From: Verrucomicrobiota bacterium
GTDB taxonomy: Bacteria; Verrucomicrobiota; Verrucomicrobiae; Limisphaerales; UBA11358
Reading direction: 5' to 3'
DNA length: 28,766 bases
Assembly (NCBI GenBank): GCA_014860005.1
Contig: JACZKP010000082.1
Coordinates: 1-28,766, forward strand
Each line of letters starts with the position of its first letter. Positions within the stretch are counted from its first letter, which is position 1. This document shows, piece after piece, positions 1 through 8,875 of the stretch. The translations under genes and the position numbers were made by a program. Under the pieces are notes generated by a model, which saw only the letters and a list, made by a program, of their open reading frames with translations, was not told the DNA's origin and made no database searches.

Positions 1-3000
1 TTGCGTCAACAGATCCGCGTGAATCTGATTTGCCAGCGAATCAAGGCTGCTGCCGAGAAATCGCTCGAAGTGCTCCTCCATCCGGTCCGCCAGCAAACCG
101 TTCATGCGATCCAACCCGGTGCTCAACGCGCCCGTCACCGCGCTGCCGAGCGCGTTGCTCACCACCGTCGCCATGCCTGTCGCTTCACCCAACGTATCAA
201 TCACGAAGTTCGCCAGGTTGATCTGGGGCAAACCGACCTGCGCCCCGAACCGCACTTCCGCACGTTCCGCACTGAGATAGGCGACGCGTTTCTCGACATT
301 CACCACCACAAAATCTTCCTCGACCGGATTCACCGACCGGAACGAGCGCGTCGGAAAATCCCAGCGCACCGGGAAATTGAAGTCAATTGCCCCGCCGAGC
401 CATTCCTGTTTGGCGCGCGTGAAGTAGGTCGAGTTGGTGCGATAGTTCAGAAGATTCGCCGCCGTGCTGCCGGGGAATCCGCGGTTGTCCGGATCGTGAT
501 AGCCGCTCTGGAAAAAGCTCTTGCTGTTCCACGTGCCATTGGCGAGGAACAATTCCGCGCTGCCCCAAACGCCAGGATTGTTTGGATTGGCGGGTGGCCG
601 ATGGGACGCGGTCTGCAAATGCGCCGGTAAGGCCTCGAAATATGAGACCTTCACCAGCCCCGGCAGATTGATGAAGCCTTTGTCGAGTGGCGCGGCGGGG
701 CTGCTGACCGGATGCACATAATTCGGCGCGCTGCCGAGCGTGCTGAAGAAAGCGCCCACCGTCGGCGTGACATAATAGGTTTCATAGCCACTCGCGCCGG
801 GCGCGGCCCGACGCGGACCACGAATCTTCACCTGCGACGGCGTGAGCAAGCGCGAATCAAGATTCGTCGGCCCGCCGTTGCGCGGGATAAAATTGCCGTG
901 CGGGAACACGCCGAGTTTACCTTGGAACGAATCAGTGACGTGCGCCATGTAGGCGTCCACGCCGAGGGCGAGAAAACCATTGCCCGGATTGCAGAGTTGC
1001 GCGGGGTCGCGCGTAAATTCTATCGCCGACACATCCATCGGCGCTTCCCAGTATTTCGCGACGATGGACTGTGGACCGTTTTGCACATCGGCTTTGTCGA
1101 GCGCGCCGTTGCAGAGGAACATCAGCTTCTCGAAATCAATCGCCGCGTCGGTGGGATACGGAAGAAAGAGGCTACCTTCGGTGCGGGAATCCACATTCTC
1201 GTTGGAGAGAAACGCGAGGCCGAAGTTTAGGAAGGTGAATTGATAACCGTTGATCAGCACCAGTTCCGGCGCGGTCTGCACTTTGTCGTGAATCCCGGAC
1301 ACGCCGCTACGCCGAACGTAATACTTCGAGCGCCCTTTCAAATCATACGGACCATACGCGCCGCCGCCGAGCGTGCTTTCGCCCTCCAGACCGGAAGCAG
1401 TGATGGAATTGCTCGGGCCAGCGCGGAAGTTCATGCCCGCATAGTCGGCGCGACCAAACCAATATGAGCCAATGTTTCCAGGGCGTTCCGTCACGTCGCC
1501 GGTGGCCGGATTCGCACCCGAAAGCAAAATGACTCCGGGCCGTTTATCGAGCGGGAATTCGCCGAGCACATTGTTGTATTGCCCGTGCAGAAAATGTCCC
1601 GGCCAATGCACGCTGCCGCGCGCGAAAGGATCGGTTTGATGCGCGTGCCGCCCGAGCGATGAAATCCAGCCCCAGCGCAACGCGAAGTTCGGGGATATAT
1701 CGCCCGTGCCAACCAATCCGCCGTCGGTGGTGAAGCGCAGTTGCGAATTATCCGGGTACAGCACGGCATTGGTGGGGGAAGTCGTTCCGCAACCCGGCTC
1801 GACACAATCCGCTGAGACCGGCACAGCGACAAAACCCGGCGTGGCATCTACGTTCAAATAACTGTCTTCCGTATGCACGCGGTCATTCACCACGCGCATC
1901 AGCCCGGTGCCAGACAGGAACGCCGCGCGTTCGGGAAAGTGAGCGACGTGAACCCAGCCGCCGTTGGCGCCAAATTCAAACACACCCGACAGTTCCGCGC
2001 CGGCCTTGTAACCTGCCGCCACCACGACATCCGATCCCACTCCGGAAACCGTGCGCCAGTACGCGTCATTCGAAGGCTTGGTCTTGAAAGCTGACGCCAC
2101 GGGCGCGTTGGACAGCGCGGTGTATTGATGCTGTTGCACGTGGAAGACGCTGGCGGAACTGAACGTCGGCATCTCGAATCGCCCCAGCAATCGCCGCCAA
2201 GTGATGCTGTTGACGCGCATCGTCACCGGTTTGGTTTCTTCGCCGACCCAAAGCTGTCCCCCGCCTGGTGGGTTGAAGGTGAGGTCCGCTGTCGGCAGTA
2301 AATTGTCATCCAGTTGATGCGGACCATTGAGGAGCATTGTGCCCTCATGTCGCCGCGCGCTGTTCGTTGTGGCCCAGCCAAAACCAGCGGGCAAAATGAC
2401 TTCAAGCTGACCCGCCTTCGCGCCGGCAGAATCCAGCGTGAGTTGATTGCGGAAAAACCGGACGCCATTCATTTCCGCCAGATCAATGCCCGGCGGAACC
2501 ACGCCGATGCTCGAAGGCGTGCGACAAAACGCCGAGCCATCCGGACGCAAACCAATGCCGATCGAACCAGGTCCAGCGGTATAGCCGGGAAAATCGTCGA
2601 GCAGCGCCCCATGCGGCGCGAGACCGAGGGTGGTATGAACATCCGGACTGACCACCGTCGCTCCGGTGATCGGATTGTTTGTAATGGAACGGATGGTAGT
2701 CAGGTAGGAACCAAATTCGAGCTGGCCGTTGAAATGCAGGAAACGCAGGAAGCTGGTCGTGCCGGTCGGCCCGGCAATGTAGGTGAACGTAGTGGGCTCT
2801 TCGATGTGTTCGAGCCGCACCCGCAGGCGATGCGTTTTACCGACCGAATCCAGTTGGACACCGGGCGCGGGACGATAAGCAATCTGCCTGGTGAAAGAGT
2901 GCGTGGCCGGGCGCTGCAACAAACCGCTGCCGGCCGAAAGATAGGTGGGCACGGCGGGTGTTGGGTCTGCCGCAAAAACGCCGCTGGTCAGTGGAATCGG

Positions 3001-3747
3001 CGTCTCCGGAGCGTCATTGGCGTGCAGTTCGATCACGTATCGCACCAAGACCGTGTTGGTGGCCGGGGAAACGGTGGGTTGATCGTAGCGATGCAACGTA
3101 AGGGTTATATCGGCGAGAAAATTGGTCGCGGAAACATCCGTATCCGCCAGCCAGCGTCGCGTCAGCGAAGTGGCCGTGTAGGTCGGCACCACATTCAATG
3201 CGGTGTCCGAACCCCACGGCCCGCGAAAATGAATGAACGAGCGATTCACCGACTGGTTCGTGCCAATGACCGAACCGCCGCTGGTCTGATACACCTCCGC
3301 TTCGACGCGATAATTCACATACGGATCGAGTTTCGCCGTGGGAACGAGGTTGGTGTTAAAATTAAGTGTGTTCGTGCCGGGCGAGAAAAAGAATGCTGAC
3401 TGAGGAGAGGTTGTAATTGTCGTCGCCCCGCCCTGCAACGGATGCAGAGCGCCGGTCGCTTGGTTCCGCAAGCGGAACCGCACTGCCATGGTGGCGCTGC
3501 TTTCCGAACCGCTGCCGGTTTTGCCGACCGTGACCGGCATCCGCACGGGAATCAGGTGGCGAAAGTAATTCGTTTGATTCCGGGGGGCGTCTGAATCAAT
3601 GACATAGTAGGGAGACGTGTAGTTCGTGATGATCGGCACGCCCATCGTGTAAGTGATAGCCGCCCGGGCCGGAATCACGCCCACGAGCATCAGGCCCAGC
3701 AGTAAACCCAGTCGTCTTAGCCAAAAAATGTCTCGATTACGACGCAT
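1..3747 (-). CDS. Giant secreted protein of unknown function (3' end outside window)
   Basis: One open frame of 1249 codons runs from an ATG at 3747-3745 to base 1 without a stop, so the C-terminus lies outside the window. The N-terminus is a clear Sec signal peptide: MRRNRD, then a hydrophobic stretch rich in Leu/Gly/Val, then an ARA-A cleavage site near residue 30. The mature part is rich in Thr, Asn, Ser, Gly and Pro with few Lys, typical of extracellular beta-rich proteins; residues 35-200 read like an immunoglobulin-like module, but I cannot assign a named domain. I saw no catalytic motif and no C-terminal anchor in the visible part. Sensible protein sequence was checked at many points on the minus strand (for example around 600, 1200, 1500, 1900, 2600 and 3500). 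The plus-strand open frames here are shadows. Function unknown; a surface or matrix protein is the best guess. Confidence 0.8.
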   Translation of the reverse strand, partial: MRRNRDIFWLRRLGLLLGLMLVGVIPARAAITYTMGVPIITNYTSPYYVIDSDAPRNQTNYFRHLIPVRMPVTVGKTGSGSESSATMAVRFRLRNQATGALHPLQGGATTITTSPQSAFFFSPGTNTLNFNTNLVPTAKLDPYVNYRVEAEVYQTSGGSVIGTNQSVNRSFIHFRGPWGSDTALNVVPTYTATSLTRRWLADTDVSATNFLADITLTLHRYDQPTVSPATNTVLVRYVIELHANDAPETPIPLTSGVFAADPTPAVPTYLSAGSGLLQRPATHSFTRQIAYRPAPGVQLDSVGKTHRLRVRLEHIEEPTTFTYIAGPTGTTSFLRFLHFNGQLEFGSYLTTIRSITNNPITGATVVSPDVHTTLGLAPHGALLDDFPGYTAGPGSIGIGLRPDGSAFCRTPSSIGVVPPGIDLAEMNGVRFFRNQLTLDSAGAKAGQLEVILPAGFGWATTNSARRHEGTMLLNGPHQLDDNLLPTADLTFNPPGGGQLWVGEETKPVTMRVNSITWRRLLGRFEMPTFSSASVFHVQQHQYTALSNAPVASAFKTKPSNDAYWRTVSGVGSDVVVAAGYKAGAELSGVFEFGANGGWVHVAHFPERAAFLSGTGLMRVVNDRVHTEDSYLNVDATPGFVAVPVSADCVEPGCGTTSPTNAVLYPDNSQLRFTTDGGLVGTGDISPNFALRWGWISSLGRHAHQTDPFARGSVHWPGHFLHGQYNNVLGEFPLDKRPGVILLSGANPATGDVTERPGNIGSYWFGRADYAGMNFRAGPSNSITASGLEGESTLGGGAYGPYDLKGRSKYYVRRSGVSGIHDKVQTAPELVLINGYQFTFLNFGLAFLSNENVDSRTEGSLFLPYPTDAAIDFEKLMFLCNGALDKADVQNGPQSIVAKYWEAPMDVSAIEFTRDPAQLCNPGNGFLALGVDAYMAHVTDSFQGKLGVFPHGNFIPRNGGPTNLDSRLLTPSQVKIRGPRRAAPGASGYETYYVTPTVGAFFSTLGSAPNYVHPVSSPAAPLDKGFINLPGLVKVSYFEALPAHLQTASHRPPANPNNPGVWGSAELFLANGTWNSKSFFQSGYHDPDNRGFPGSTAANLLNYRTNSTYFTRAKQEWLGGAIDFNFPVRWDFPTRSFRSVNPVEEDFVVVNVEKRVAYLSAERAEVRFGAQVGLPQINLANFVIDTLGEATGMATVVSNALGSAVTGALSTGLDRMNGLLADRMEEHFERFLGSSLDSLANQIHADLLTQ

Positions 3748-3828
3748 ATTCACAAGGCAGACACAGCACAAAAACACTGCTCATGCTTTGGGAATACGGA
3801 ACTTATCATCACCGGTTGCAGGAAAAAT

Positions 3829-3983
3829 GTAGGGCAGGTTTTCCAACCTGCCGGTTCAGGCGACTTTCCAGTCGCCTGTTTCCGTTTTGGCGAAACCGCC
3901 CGGATGATTCGTGAGGTTACAGCCACATCGGAACACGGGGTTGGAAAACCCCGTGAACCGGCAGGTTGGAAAACCTGCCCTAC
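3829..3983. repeat. Composite REP block 1 (four palindromes)
   Basis: Four perfect stem-loops lie in 155 bases. In order: GGCAGGTT/AACCTGCC around TTCC (3833-3852); CAGGCGACT/AGTCGCCTG around TTCC (3857-3878); CACGGGGTT/AACCCCGTG around GGAA (3934-3955); GGCAGGTT/AACCTGCC around GGAA (3960-3979). The outer pair are reverse complements of each other, so the block as a whole is an inverted structure with a unique centre of about 55 bases. Both edges carry GTAGGGC/GCCCTAC. The same four-part design recurs at 4805-4958. Such elements are the targets of RAYT transposases; here the right edge supplies the TAG stop of the RAYT gene. Confidence 0.9.
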
Positions 3984-4645
3984 GGCACGGGCGGGCGATA
4001 CGCGCTGCTCCAGCGCCAATCTTCCGGTCGGGCGCACAATCGCGCGTTAACCGGATTTATGATGGTGTACTGCCCACACCGCGCCCGGTCTTCATCGTCG
4101 CGGATCAGATGATCATAAGATTCGCCCTGCCTGAATTCCCCTTGCCGCGCCAGCAACCGGTTCGCTTCCCGGGCGGTGAACCCCTTCCAGCTTTTGGTGA
4201 TTTGACTCAGCGTGAATCCTAGTAACGGTCGCACCACCACATGCGCGTGATTGGGCATCACCACCCACGCCGACAAATCAAATCGTTGCCCGGCGTGAAA
4301 CTGAATGGCGTTCGCCACCAAATCGGCGAGGTCCGGCCGGCGCAGCCAACATTCTCCGTGGCCGGCATCCAGATACTGGTCCACGCGGGTTGAATACCAC
4401 CGGAACAACTCCTCCTGTTCCGCCCAGGTCAAAGGACGTTTGGCGGCATCAGCTTGCGAAAGTATGGCGGCGCGCTCCTGTTTAAGTTTCAACAACACTT
4501 CTGCGGGCAAGGTTCCCGCCAGTCGAAAGGTGACGAAATAACTCGCGCCATCGCGTTTGAGGTGCGGCAAGTGATCCCGATGATGGAAACCGGCGGCCAA
4601 GGGATTTGGTGCGTCGCCTGCGGGAGCGTCATGGTGGGATGTCAT
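3980..4645 (-). CDS. REP-associated tyrosine transposase (RAYT, Y1_Tnp/IS200-like)
   Basis: The 221-residue product belongs to the Y1 transposase superfamily that mobilises or processes REP palindromes by single-strand cleavage through a 5'-phosphotyrosine. Visible hallmarks are the HUH-type metal site in MPNHAHVVV (His133 and His135), the likely catalytic Tyr177 in GESYDHLIRDD, and the family C-terminal stretch INPVNARLC...EDWRWSSA. The frame stays open upstream to 4822, but those 59 codons are only translated REP palindromes, so I start at ATG 4645, which has a G-rich stretch just upstream. The length suits the family. The stop codon TAG is formed by the conserved edge of REP block 1. Flanking by matching palindromes on both sides is the usual genomic signature of a RAYT. 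It looks intact, so it may be active or domesticated. Confidence 0.9.
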   Translation of the reverse strand: MTSHHDAPAGDAPNPLAAGFHHRDHLPHLKRDGASYFVTFRLAGTLPAEVLLKLKQERAAILSQADAAKRPLTWAEQEELFRWYSTRVDQYLDAGHGECWLRRPDLADLVANAIQFHAGQRFDLSAWVVMPNHAHVVVRPLLGFTLSQITKSWKGFTAREANRLLARQGEFRQGESYDHLIRDDEDRARCGQYTIINPVNARLCARPEDWRWSSAYRPPVP

Positions 4646-4689
4646 GCCCCCGGGGATAGCAACCCCGCCCCGCGATGGGGAGCAAAAAA

Positions 4690-4800
4690 TTGCAGGGCAG
4701 GTTTTCCAAACATGTGTCATCGCTCGCCCCTGGATACCGCACCAGAAACGGGCGACTGGAAAGTCGCCCGAACCGGCGGACAGGAAAGTCCGCCCTACAT
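4690..4800. repeat. Degenerate REP palindromes upstream of the RAYT gene
   Basis: A decayed half element reading GGGCAGGTTTTCCAA lies at about 4695-4709. It is followed by an intact stem-loop GGGCGACT/AGTCGCCC around GGAA (4750-4769) and by GGCGGAC/GTCCGCC with a six-base loop containing GGAA (4775-4794). These share the GGAA/TTCC loop rule of the composite blocks but have different stems, so they look like independent insertions or diverged members of the same family. Confidence 0.8.
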
Positions 4801-4804
4801 CGGC

Positions 4805-4958
4805 GTAGGGCAGGTTTTCCAACCTGCCGGTTCAGGCGACTTTCCAGTCGCCTGTTTCCAGTTTGGGAAAGCCGTCCGAAGCGCAGCGGCATCACCGACT
4901 CACTGAAACACGGGGTTGGAAAACCCCGTGAACCGGCAGGTTGGAAAACCTGCCCTAC
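4805..4958. repeat. Composite REP block 2 (four palindromes)
   Basis: This block repeats the plan of block 1: GGCAGGTT/AACCTGCC around TTCC (4809-4828), CAGGCGACT/AGTCGCCTG around TTCC (4833-4854), CACGGGGTT/AACCCCGTG around GGAA (4909-4930) and GGCAGGTT/AACCTGCC around GGAA (4935-4954). Stems and loops are identical to those of block 1, but the unique centre differs in sequence while keeping a similar length. Its right edge ends one base before the stop codon of the kinase gene, so on the minus strand it sits directly after that gene and may fold in the mRNA 3' end as a transcript stabiliser or attenuator. Confidence 0.9.
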
Positions 4959-7900
4959 TCACCAATCCAATCCCAGTTTCGCGAGTTCGGCGCGGAGTTC
5001 GGGCAGTTTCCAGACCTGAATCACGCCGTGATCTTGCGCGAGCAAGATGGATTTTCCGTCCGGATGAAAGGCGATGTCGAAAAATCTCCCGCCGTCCGGG
5101 CCTTCCAGGACGGCGATGCGTTTTCCAGTCTTCGGTTCGAGCAACTGCACGATGCCCCCGCGTTGCACAATGGCCAGCCATTGCCCATCCGGCGAAAATT
5201 CCGCCCGCATGCTGCGCGCGATGATTTCTTCCGGGAAATTCATTACGGGTTGCCAGTCGCCCACCCGTCGCACATGCGCCTCGCGATCCAATGTCACCAA
5301 CCACTTTCCATCCGGGCTGACCTTGGGTCGCCCCCGGGAACCCGGCAACGATTGCGGCGCCGCTTCCGGCTGGTGCGTGTCGAAGATCAACAACCGATCA
5401 CCCGCATACGCCGGACACGCTAGCCAGCGTCCATCAGGACTGAACACCGGCATCACGGGAAACATTTGAATCGGCAATTTCACCCACGCCGAACCGCGTC
5501 GCAGCCAGACCACATTCTCCGTCAGATCCGGCACAGCAATCGTGCCGTCACCCGATAGCGCGGGGGAAGCCAGCTTGCCGGCGGCGAACAACAATTCGGG
5601 CACGCCAAAACCAGAATCAGCCACAGCCACGCGGCACAGTTGATTGGATTGCACTACGAGCAAGTGTTGACCGGTGGCATCAAAAGGACCGAGTTCCGCC
5701 CGCGGCAACGCCAGGCGGGCGCGGACCTGCCACGAGATTGCATCCCACAACAAAACCTCATTCGCATTCAACGACGCCAGCCAACGGCCATCGGGACTAA
5801 ATTCCAGCCGCTGATAAATGAACGGATCGCCCGGACTGTGCAACTCCCGTCGGATGGGCGGCGGTGCGTATTCAAGCCACAGCGGCTGCCGGTTCTCCAG
5901 GAGCGAACCCAACCGCCGTCCGGCGGCGTCGAAATGCAGGTGCCAGGCGCTGGACTTATCGCCGATCAATTTTGCGCCCGTGTGCGGATCAAAAAATTTC
6001 GTACCGTAACTCAACCGCGACGAGACCAGCATTTCGCCGCGCGGATCAATGAGACTCATCGTCCGGCCATCGGTGATTTGATTGTAGCGATGCACCTCCT
6101 GTCCGGTCGCCGCCGCCAGTGCGAGCACGCGGTCCTCGCCCGTTTGCAGCACCAGCCAGTCGAGCGGGTTGTCCCACGTCACGTTCCAGATTTGCGCGGG
6201 AAACTGGCGCGACCAGCGCACCCGCCCCGTGGCCACGTCACAAACTGCCACGGTGAATTCTTCCAACGTCAACGCCACGGCATCGCCGTTCGGCGCCCAC
6301 GCCACCGTGGTCACCGGCAACTGCTCCGGCGTGCGCCATTCACTCACGCGCCGGGGCGACGCTGGCGTAAGATCATAAATTCGCACCCACCCGTTCGTTT
6401 CCCCACGACACAATCGTTTCCCATCCGGACTGAACGCCGCGCCGTTGAACTTGCGATGACTTTCCGACCCCGCGCCCGACAACACCTCGGCGCCGGTCGC
6501 GGCATTCCAGACCGACATCACGCCGCCGTGGCGCACCAACAGATATCGCCCGTCGGCACTGAAGGCGCGCAATTCATCCGGCTTGGGCAGGAACCAGGAA
6601 ACGAGTTGCGCCTGATTGTCCACGCGGTAGACGGCTATGCTCGCTTCGCTTTCCTGCCACAGCGCCACCCGCTCAAACTCCCGATCAAAGCACACCAGCA
6701 TTTCGTCGGCGACCGGCGGCAAGTTGGTCACGATGTGCCGCAACAAGTCCGGGCGTGCCAGCGCGGCGATAGCTTCCCGCCGCAGCGAATCCGTCAATCG
6801 CCCCGCCCCATCAAGCCGCCGCACTTCAACGAGGTTTTGCAGCGCCTGCGCCCGCCAACCGGGGGAGTTGGCGGCGCGCAACGCCCGCGCTTCCGAGAAC
6901 AACGCGTCCGCCAACCGGGCTTGGGCGACATCACGTGATTCGCGAATCCGAACGGAACTCACCACCAGCACCGCGGCGCTCAGGAGTAACATCAGCACGG
7001 AAACGCCAATTAAAGTTGCGGCCAGCGGGCGGCGATGCGCCCAACGCCAGGCGCGACCAGCCGCACTGATCGGGCGCGCGTGAACCGGTTCGCCTTGGAG
7101 ATAGCGCTGCAAATCCGCCGCGAGTTCCCCGGCACTGACGTAACGCCGCGCCGGTTGTTTCTCGAGGCACTTGAGGCAAATGGTTTCAAGATCGGCAGGA
7201 ATGCCGGCGTTTAAGCGGCGCGGCGCAACCGGATCAACGTCCTTCACTTGGGCGATGACAGCGGCGAGATTCGTTCCCTGAAAAGGCGGGCGACCCGTGA
7301 GCAGTTCGTAAAGAATCGCGCCGAGCGAATAAACATCGCTGCGCGCCGTGACGTCGCTGGTTCGACCTAACGCTTGTTCCGGCGGCATGTACGCGGGCGA
7401 ACCCAACACGCCGCCGGTGAGGGTTTGCGGCGCGGCATCCAAAGCTTTGGCCAAACCAAAATCCGTGACGTGCGGCTCATCGGCGGCATCAATCAACACA
7501 TTCGAAGGTTTCAGATCGCGATGCAAAACGCCCACGCCGTGCGCGTAATGCACCGCTTCCGCAATGCGCGCCAAATAGCGAGCGGACCGATTCGGCGCGA
7601 GCGGACCGTGTTGCACCACCTCGGCCAAGGTGCGTCCCTCGACGAACGCCATGGAATAAAATGGTTGCCCGTCGAGCGAACCCGTATCATACACCGGCAC
7701 AATGTTGGGATGCTGCAACCGCGCGGCGAGCGTCGCTTCGCATTTCATGCGCCGCCGACCTTCCTCACCGGCAAACAATCCACCAAGCAACACCTTGAGC
7801 GCGACCGTGCGATTCAAACTCCGTTGCCGCGCGCGATACACCACGCCCATGCCGCCGCGGGCCACTTCCTCCAAGATTTCGTAATCTGCCGTCCGGGAAG

Positions 7901-8039
7901 ATTCGCCTGTGGTGCTCCCGCCATACGCATCCCCATCCACCTGCAACGCGGCGGATAACAGGCAGGCGGGACACAGTCCCAACCCGGCGTCGCGGCTGAT
8001 CAAGCCGCCGCATTCCGTGCATGTTTTCAAGCGCGCCAC
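4959..8039 (-). CDS. Membrane Ser/Thr protein kinase with N-terminal zinc ribbon and C-terminal WD40 propeller
   Basis: The 1026-residue protein begins with a CxxC...CxxC ribbon (Cys7, Cys10, Cys23, Cys26). A full Hanks-type kinase domain follows at about 52-315: glycine loop GGMGVVY (62-68), Lys82, Glu101, HRDLKPSN with Asp175, DFG at 193-195, and PPE at 219-221. A single membrane segment spans about 339-361. The outer part carries repeated FSPDGxxL and VxVWD-type units (roughly seven), a WD40-like propeller probably acting as sensor or protein-binding surface. The start is GTG at 8039, with TAGGA seven bases upstream. It lies 40 bases after the sigma factor stop on the same strand, so the two are probably co-transcribed and may form one signalling unit. 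All catalytic residues are present. Substrate unknown. Confidence 0.93.
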   Translation of the reverse strand: MARLKTCTECGGLISRDAGLGLCPACLLSAALQVDGDAYGGSTTGESSRTADYEILEEVARGGMGVVYRARQRSLNRTVALKVLLGGLFAGEEGRRRMKCEATLAARLQHPNIVPVYDTGSLDGQPFYSMAFVEGRTLAEVVQHGPLAPNRSARYLARIAEAVHYAHGVGVLHRDLKPSNVLIDAADEPHVTDFGLAKALDAAPQTLTGGVLGSPAYMPPEQALGRTSDVTARSDVYSLGAILYELLTGRPPFQGTNLAAVIAQVKDVDPVAPRRLNAGIPADLETICLKCLEKQPARRYVSAGELAADLQRYLQGEPVHARPISAAGRAWRWAHRRPLAATLIGVSVLMLLLSAAVLVVSSVRIRESRDVAQARLADALFSEARALRAANSPGWRAQALQNLVEVRRLDGAGRLTDSLRREAIAALARPDLLRHIVTNLPPVADEMLVCFDREFERVALWQESEASIAVYRVDNQAQLVSWFLPKPDELRAFSADGRYLLVRHGGVMSVWNAATGAEVLSGAGSESHRKFNGAAFSPDGKRLCRGETNGWVRIYDLTPASPRRVSEWRTPEQLPVTTVAWAPNGDAVALTLEEFTVAVCDVATGRVRWSRQFPAQIWNVTWDNPLDWLVLQTGEDRVLALAAATGQEVHRYNQITDGRTMSLIDPRGEMLVSSRLSYGTKFFDPHTGAKLIGDKSSAWHLHFDAAGRRLGSLLENRQPLWLEYAPPPIRRELHSPGDPFIYQRLEFSPDGRWLASLNANEVLLWDAISWQVRARLALPRAELGPFDATGQHLLVVQSNQLCRVAVADSGFGVPELLFAAGKLASPALSGDGTIAVPDLTENVVWLRRGSAWVKLPIQMFPVMPVFSPDGRWLACPAYAGDRLLIFDTHQPEAAPQSLPGSRGRPKVSPDGKWLVTLDREAHVRRVGDWQPVMNFPEEIIARSMRAEFSPDGQWLAIVQRGGIVQLLEPKTGKRIAVLEGPDGGRFFDIAFHPDGKSILLAQDHGVIQVWKLPELRAELAKLGLDW

Positions 8040-8079
8040 CTTCCTGTCCTACGGAAAAAACGCTGGCGGGTTGCGAAAT

Positions 8080-8796
8080 TCATGCGCGCCACACTTCGAG
8101 CAGGTGTTTCAATTCCGCCTCCACCTCCACCGGTGAAGCGACGGTTTCAGCAATCAGTTCACGCAAAATCGCCGCCTGCCGTTGCCGCGCCCGATGCAAA
8201 TGCGACTTGAGCGTGTTGAGCGGCAAATTCAGTTGCGCGGCAGATTCGGCCAAGGAAGGAGCGTCGGGATCGCCGAGCTGATCGAGCACGACCAGTATTT
8301 CACGGCGTCCGGCGGTGGTAAATTCCTGGGCCAAGCGCTCGTGCGATCGAGTCAGCAATTGTTCCGCCCAAACACGATCGAACAGGACATCCGGCGCCGC
8401 GTGATCCGCCCCTTCCAGATAACGTCCCTCCGCGGCCTCGGCTTCGATGGAAATGGGAACGGCATGTGCCCCGCGTTTTTGCGCGGCGCGCTTGTCCCAT
8501 TCGTCGGCGAGAAAATTACGGACGGATTGCGCGAGAAAGGAGCGGAAGCGCCCACGCTCACGCCGCGCCTGACTCAGGCCGTTCTTGGCTAGCATGCGCG
8601 CGAAGAATTCCTGGCTAAAGTCACAAGCCGTGGTGGGATCGAGTCCACTACGGCGCACCAGCGCATAAACCGGAAACCAATACGCACGACACAACGTCTC
8701 CAGCGCGGCGTGCCCCGCTGCGGAATCTTCCACTGCACCGAGCACGACACTCCAGCGCGTGGTGAAAAAAAGTCTTTCACGCGCAGTTACTTCCAT
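8080..8796 (-). CDS. ECF-type RNA polymerase sigma factor
   Basis: The 238-residue product has sigma region 2 at about 34-105 (the core-binding helices around YWFPVYALVRRSG and the DFSQEFFARML stretch, then RFRSFLAQSVRNFLADEW) and a region 4 helix-turn-helix at about 145-215 (SLAESAAQLNLPLNTLKSHL, then HRARQRQ). The RFRSFL...NFLADEW wording is typical of the large PVC group of ECF factors that sit next to Ser/Thr kinases. No anti-sigma gene is visible, so control by the downstream kinase is plausible but inferred. I start at ATG 8796, with AAGG ten bases upstream, rather than the earlier in-frame ATG at 8850, which lies inside a possible -10 box. It is the first gene of a probable two-gene operon with the kinase. 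Confidence 0.9.
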   Translation of the reverse strand: MEVTARERLFFTTRWSVVLGAVEDSAAGHAALETLCRAYWFPVYALVRRSGLDPTTACDFSQEFFARMLAKNGLSQARRERGRFRSFLAQSVRNFLADEWDKRAAQKRGAHAVPISIEAEAAEGRYLEGADHAAPDVLFDRVWAEQLLTRSHERLAQEFTTAGRREILVVLDQLGDPDAPSLAESAAQLNLPLNTLKSHLHRARQRQAAILRELIAETVASPVEVEAELKHLLEVWRA

Positions 8797-8845
8797 TCCT
8801 GGTTCGCCTTCTGGTTGCACAACTAAACTATTTCCCGTCTGGCCC

Positions 8846-8875
8846 AGCATAGCCCAAACGAGCAGCGCATTCCAA
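8846..8875 (-). promoter_or_regulatory. Possible sigma70-type promoter of the sigma factor/kinase operon
   Basis: On the minus strand TTGGAA (8875-8870) is followed after 18 bases by TATGCT (8851-8846). Each box matches four of six consensus bases. A start site a few bases further on would leave a short leader before ATG 8796. This is a weak match and is not confirmed by any other sign. Confidence 0.25.

Noticed and set aside
2314..3399. Long plus-strand open frame (361 codons)
   Set aside because: It is antisense to the secreted protein, is rich in Arg and His and has no domain character; a shadow caused by GC-rich codon use.
3829..4958. Repeats with spacer-like gaps that could suggest a CRISPR array
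   Set aside because: The units are palindromes of differing stems in mirrored order, not direct repeats of constant spacing, and no cas gene is present.
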